This document shows positions 56,667 to 64,000 of a DNA stretch of 64,000 nt, piece after piece. Location: NCBI GenBank assembly GCA_963691815.1, contig OY829660.1, positions 2,964,966-3,028,965 of the forward strand, read 5' to 3'. Each line of letters begins with the position of its first letter. The first letter of the stretch is position 1. This DNA is from Echiichthys vipera (taxonomy: Eukaryota > Chordata > Actinopteri > Perciformes > Trachinidae). The translations under genes were made by a program, and so were the position numbers. The notes below the pieces were generated by a model, which ran no database searches, was not told the DNA's origin, and worked only from the letters and a program-made list of their open reading frames with translations.

Positions 56667-57147
56667 GCGTATTTCCTGGACTAGAAGTCGCATTTCATAA
56701 AATCAGAGACCAGGAACCGACATTTCATCAAAGGAGAGAGTCATTTATATTCATCGCCTTGGCAACAACCTGGGCGTGGAGACGTAACTGCACCGCTGCC
56801 GAGCCTCTCCTGGCAGCACGTCGTTCAATCACCCGGTTGTGAACTTGTTCCTCTGCTGTGGCCAATCGAGCTTTTAGCCCGCGATGCCCCGCGATCTTAT
56901 GTTTCCTTCATTGCAGCAGTGTAACCTCCGCTTTTCCCCAGTCCCTCATAAGCTTCTCGCTCGCTCCAAACTTTTCTTTCTGCTGCTCAATTCAGTTTTC
57001 ATCCTCAGTGGGACGGGAGTAATACAGCTTCTCTGTCGGTGTGAAAATAGCGAACATGCGAAATGATATATTTTAATATACGAGTCGCATCTGAGTATAA
57101 GTCGCAGGACCAGCCAAACAATGCAACTTATAGTCCAGGAAATACGG
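56667..57147. mobile_element. TIR element between AGL and the Reeler gene
   Basis: About 480 bp with inverted ends GCGTATTTCCTGGACTA and TAGTCCAGGAAATACGGC, a pattern seen in a widespread vertebrate MITE family. No transposase. Confidence 0.6.
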
Positions 57148-57721
57148 CAGATGGAGCTCTTGGTTTGAAGATTATTGGTAACTCAGTGTGTGTTTTCGAC
57201 CCTGTTGAACAGAGAGCTCCATGTAGTGGACTACATGCTGCGTGAAGCTTCATTTGGACATCGCTATCATAAGGTAACTGATTGATTTCAGGGTGAACTG
57301 TCCCTTTAAGGCCCTGTTCCATAAAGCGTACAGTAGAGCCTCCACCTGATGCCTTTACACACATCACATATAATCAGTGTTCTACAAATGGTCTTCCAGC
57401 TGTTCCCCATTTCACCCCATTTTCCTCACGAGCCTTCTGACGTAGCTAAATATGACGTTGTTCAAGTGTGTGTTAAGGTTCTGACGCCAGTGTTTCTGAA
57501 GCAGAGTAACCGTGCCGTAGATCTCTGCCGGTGGCCTTCCATTGTCTTTTAGCCGTAGATGTGACATGACAAAGCTGGTGAGCGCATTACTGTTAGCAGT
57601 TCACCGTGTCAAAGGTCACTGTGTGTACGTGTGTGTCGCTGGTGTTAGCTGTCCTGTCTTTAACCCTTGTGTTTTAAACTTGATCACAACATATGTAGTC
57701 TCTAGCCCGAATGGACTCTTA

Positions 57722-58260
57722 GGGCGCACTCACACTGTCCCTCCGCACCGGGCCAAAACAGGTTCTTCGGGTCAAGCCTAGTGCGTTTGACCAGTGTGAG
57801 TGCAACCGCTCCGCACCTAGCTGCTGCCAGCTGGCCGCCCAAGGCCCGTCTGAGAGAGGTGGGCTTTTGTAGAGCGCGTTTGCACATGTATGAGCACGAG
57901 CGTGCGCACGTGTACGAGCACGAGGCCTACGGCTGCTCTCACGTCATTTTCTGAGCGCCTGTTGGGACATAGAAAAAAAGAAGGACGGGCCATGCGCGGA
58001 CATTTAAAACAATGGCGGTGAAAGGTTCACGTTGGTGTGATGCGGAGGTGGAGTGTTTACTGCAGATTTGGTCGATGAAAAGATTCAAAAACAGTCGACA
58101 AGACGCACAAAAACTCCGAGGTCTACGGAAAGATCTGGAAACAAAGCCACGCATCGCCATGACGTCATCAATGCGTGTGACGTGTTACGGCGTGATGACG
58201 TATAGGCAGCAAGAAGCATTAGCCCGGGGCGCGGTGCGGAAGGAAAGTGTGAGTGCGCCC
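57722..58260 (+). mobile_element. Harbinger-type MITE, copy P
   Basis: 539 bp, TTA target duplications (57719-57721, 58261-58263), Myb-like remnant on the plus strand from 58012, TGACGTCA intact. The right subterminal part is deleted. It lies between AGL and the Reeler gene. Confidence 0.9.
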
Positions 58261-58592
58261 TTAACATTTTAAAGTGCGGTAGCTGTCGGTGCTTTCAAGA
58301 GTGCCACCTGGTGCGTAGATCGCCACATCATCCTGTCTCAATATGTAACACGACAGACTGGAAAGAGCACTCACTTGTCCTGCAGAGGCGGAGACATTTT
58401 GTCTTTGTTGAAATAAACTGGTCTAAACTACGGGAATATGTTCTTTGTTCGAATAATAAAACTAATCTCAGTAAAGAGCAGTGGCTTGTTGTTATTTTGT
58501 GTGTTACTTTTGTTGTTCTAATGTTACAGAGTATGGTTTACTGTTGGCAGCAGTGCCTATGGAGAAACAACACTTTGAAACGACTGATTTAA

Positions 58593-59302
58593 AGGTTGAA
58601 TATGTAGAATTTTTATCAAAAGCTATATTTTTAAACGTGCCGTTTTGAGGGGAACAGAATGAAAGTTTTGCTTTTCCATAAAAAATATAAATTTAGTCTG
58701 AATTAATATTTAAACGTTTTTTTTGACAGGTTTGACAATGACTCTCTGTCCCGTTGTGTTTCCATGGTAGCAGCCAATAGCGTTGGGCGTTGCTGGTTGC
58801 CAGGGTTGTCTGTTGTTGGGTGCAGCTACTGTAGGCTGGCACTGGGTGAAATGGAGTTAGCCATCGTGCAGCTGCTTGGGAGCCTCAGTGAAGGGGGCGT
58901 TCTTTGTCCCAGCAGCTGAGTGAGCGGAGACGGGCAACAACCAGAGTCACTATAGGCCGAGCATTCACTCCATGGACTGAGAGAAAGGAGAGGAACGCCA
59001 TTCAAACGCATGCCCACATGGCTACGCTGCTCCTTGATGCTAACATCACTTTCATCTGCACTTAGCTGGAACGGCTAACGCTAATGCTAACTGTCAGTCA
59101 AACTCCTCTAACCCTTGTTTTGATGCTGTGATTTTCTGGAGGGGACGGGTTCAAACAGGCTCAAACAGACTCCGGTCTCCTGGAGCTACTGGGCCGGGTC
59201 TGACCAACCTGGCAACCCCACTGCTGGAGTTATTTTTTGTTGTTGCGACGACGATCTTGAGACACTACACGGAGGGTTCTGCTCATTCTCCATATTCAAC
59301 CT
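58593..59302 (-). mobile_element. piggyBac-type MITE, second copy (inverted)
   Basis: 710 bp, the same ends as the element at 40050 in opposite orientation, flanked by TTAA (58589-58592, 59303-59306). Interior similarity includes the CCAATAGCGTTGGGCGTTGC region. Confidence 0.75.
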
Positions 59303-59444
59303 TTAAAACATTATTGCAAATGATTCCACGTCCAGTCAGGGTATATTTGCCACATTGACCCGCTCGCTCAACATGATCCTGCTGATGTTACACGACTTCT
59401 CACTAAAGACGTCATTTGACACAGAATTGTGATTTAAAGACGGT

Positions 59445-59450
59445 TTTATT
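59445..59450 (-). terminator. Polyadenylation signal AATAAA of the Reeler gene
   Basis: AATAAA on the minus strand about 500 bp after the stop codon at 59949. The 3' UTR would include the (CA)n/(GT)n tracts at 59555-59595 and 59711-59770. Confidence 0.45.
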
Positions 59451-59705
59451 GATTTAAAAATGCTTCTCCAGTGACTGCGATCAGAGTTACAATCTCATAA
59501 TCAAGCAGTCCTGGGAAACAAAAGCATTATTATTATTATTCAACCATATTAAAGGACACACACACACACACACACGCACGCACGCACACACACTGTGACA
59601 TGCATGTGCAGCTGCCATTTCATCATTGTGTCTGTTTGTGTAATGAGGTTGTTTACTCTGCACAGTTGCGGAATAAACTGTTACACGACCCGGCTGTTTC
59701 CTCTC

Positions 59706-59757
<52 letters not shown>

Positions 59758-59911
59758 GTGTGTTTGTTTGCGCGCGAACAGAACAAATGAATCAAACTAA
59801 AGACAAACATATACAGAATGACTGGGTGCTCATATGTAATCCAAAACTTTCTTTTCCTCGAGTGACAGCCAACAATATAACTGTTCTGTCGGAGTGTTTG
59901 TGTGTCTGTGT

Positions 59912-63708
<3,797 letters not shown>

Positions 63709-64000
63709 CTGCGAGGAGACAATAGGGAGGTGATTCAAATGAATAGGAGACAGATTGAGTGAGGAGCGGCATGAGTGGACTGGAGGCAGAGAGGGGGGAC
63801 ATGGGTAAATGAGAGAAGCCTGGCTTATAGGTCAAACATGACCTCTGACCTTTGACCTATTATAAATACCAAGTGAAGATGGGGGAAAGAAAAGGGAAAC
63901 GGTAGAGTTGGAAGAGGAAATACGTGAAAAATAAACAATGAACCATGTTCTAATAGTTTTATGTATCTGCACCTCACCCATTAGCAACAGATTGGCTCAC

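Overview
The window is nuclear DNA of a ray-finned (teleost) fish. The evidence is intron-split vertebrate genes with GT/AG splice sites, long (GT)n/(CA)n microsatellites, and dense fish-type transposons (tRNA-derived SINEs, LINE 3' ends, hAT-, piggyBac- and Harbinger-type MITEs, Gypsy remnants). No prokaryotic, plasmid or organellar signature was seen. The species cannot be named from the sequence.

Three protein-coding genes are visible. (1) Left, minus strand: the 5' part of FRRS1 (ferric-chelate reductase 1), six exons from the signal-peptide exon (6353-6149) to the first DOMON exon (176-105); the gene runs off the left edge. (2) Centre, plus strand: a complete AGL coding region (glycogen debranching enzyme), 34 coding exon positions from ATG 25098 to TGA 55731. 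It assembles with consistent splice phases to 1534 codons, and a possible non-coding first exon lies near 19300-19433. (3) Right, minus strand: the 3' part of a Reeler-domain gene (63708 to stop 59949) that shares its intron phases with FRRS1 but stops after the Reeler domain with a short hydrophobic tail. FRRS1 (minus) next to AGL (plus), arranged divergently, is the usual vertebrate order; AGL sits between two Reeler-domain genes.

The most notable signal is in AGL. The exon carrying the predicted acid/base glutamate of the 4-alpha-glucanotransferase (GH13) site is present twice in tandem (39459-39582 and 39840-39963). The copies have the same length (124 nt) and the same phases; using both or neither breaks the frame. 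They differ at 18 codons synonymously and 9 non-synonymously, so they look like old, selectively maintained, mutually exclusive exons.

A second theme is inverted 'ghost exons' bordered by (GT)n/(CA)n: an antisense copy of AGL exon 27 in AGL intron 21, and a copy of FRRS1 exon 2 in the intergenic region. A third is a family of about 16 Harbinger-type MITEs (3-bp TWA target duplications) carrying a Myb/SANT-like ORF remnant and, in many copies, a perfect TGACGTCA palindrome; eight lie in AGL introns.

Layout: 1-6353 FRRS1 5' part with repeat-rich introns; 6354-19300 intergenic repeats including a 1.5-kb minisatellite; 15838-17990 LTR-like fragments; 19300-25060 probable AGL upstream region/first intron; 25060-55998 AGL; 56000-59440 intergenic repeats; 59445-64000 Reeler gene with two very long (CA)n tracts and a 15/16-bp minisatellite.
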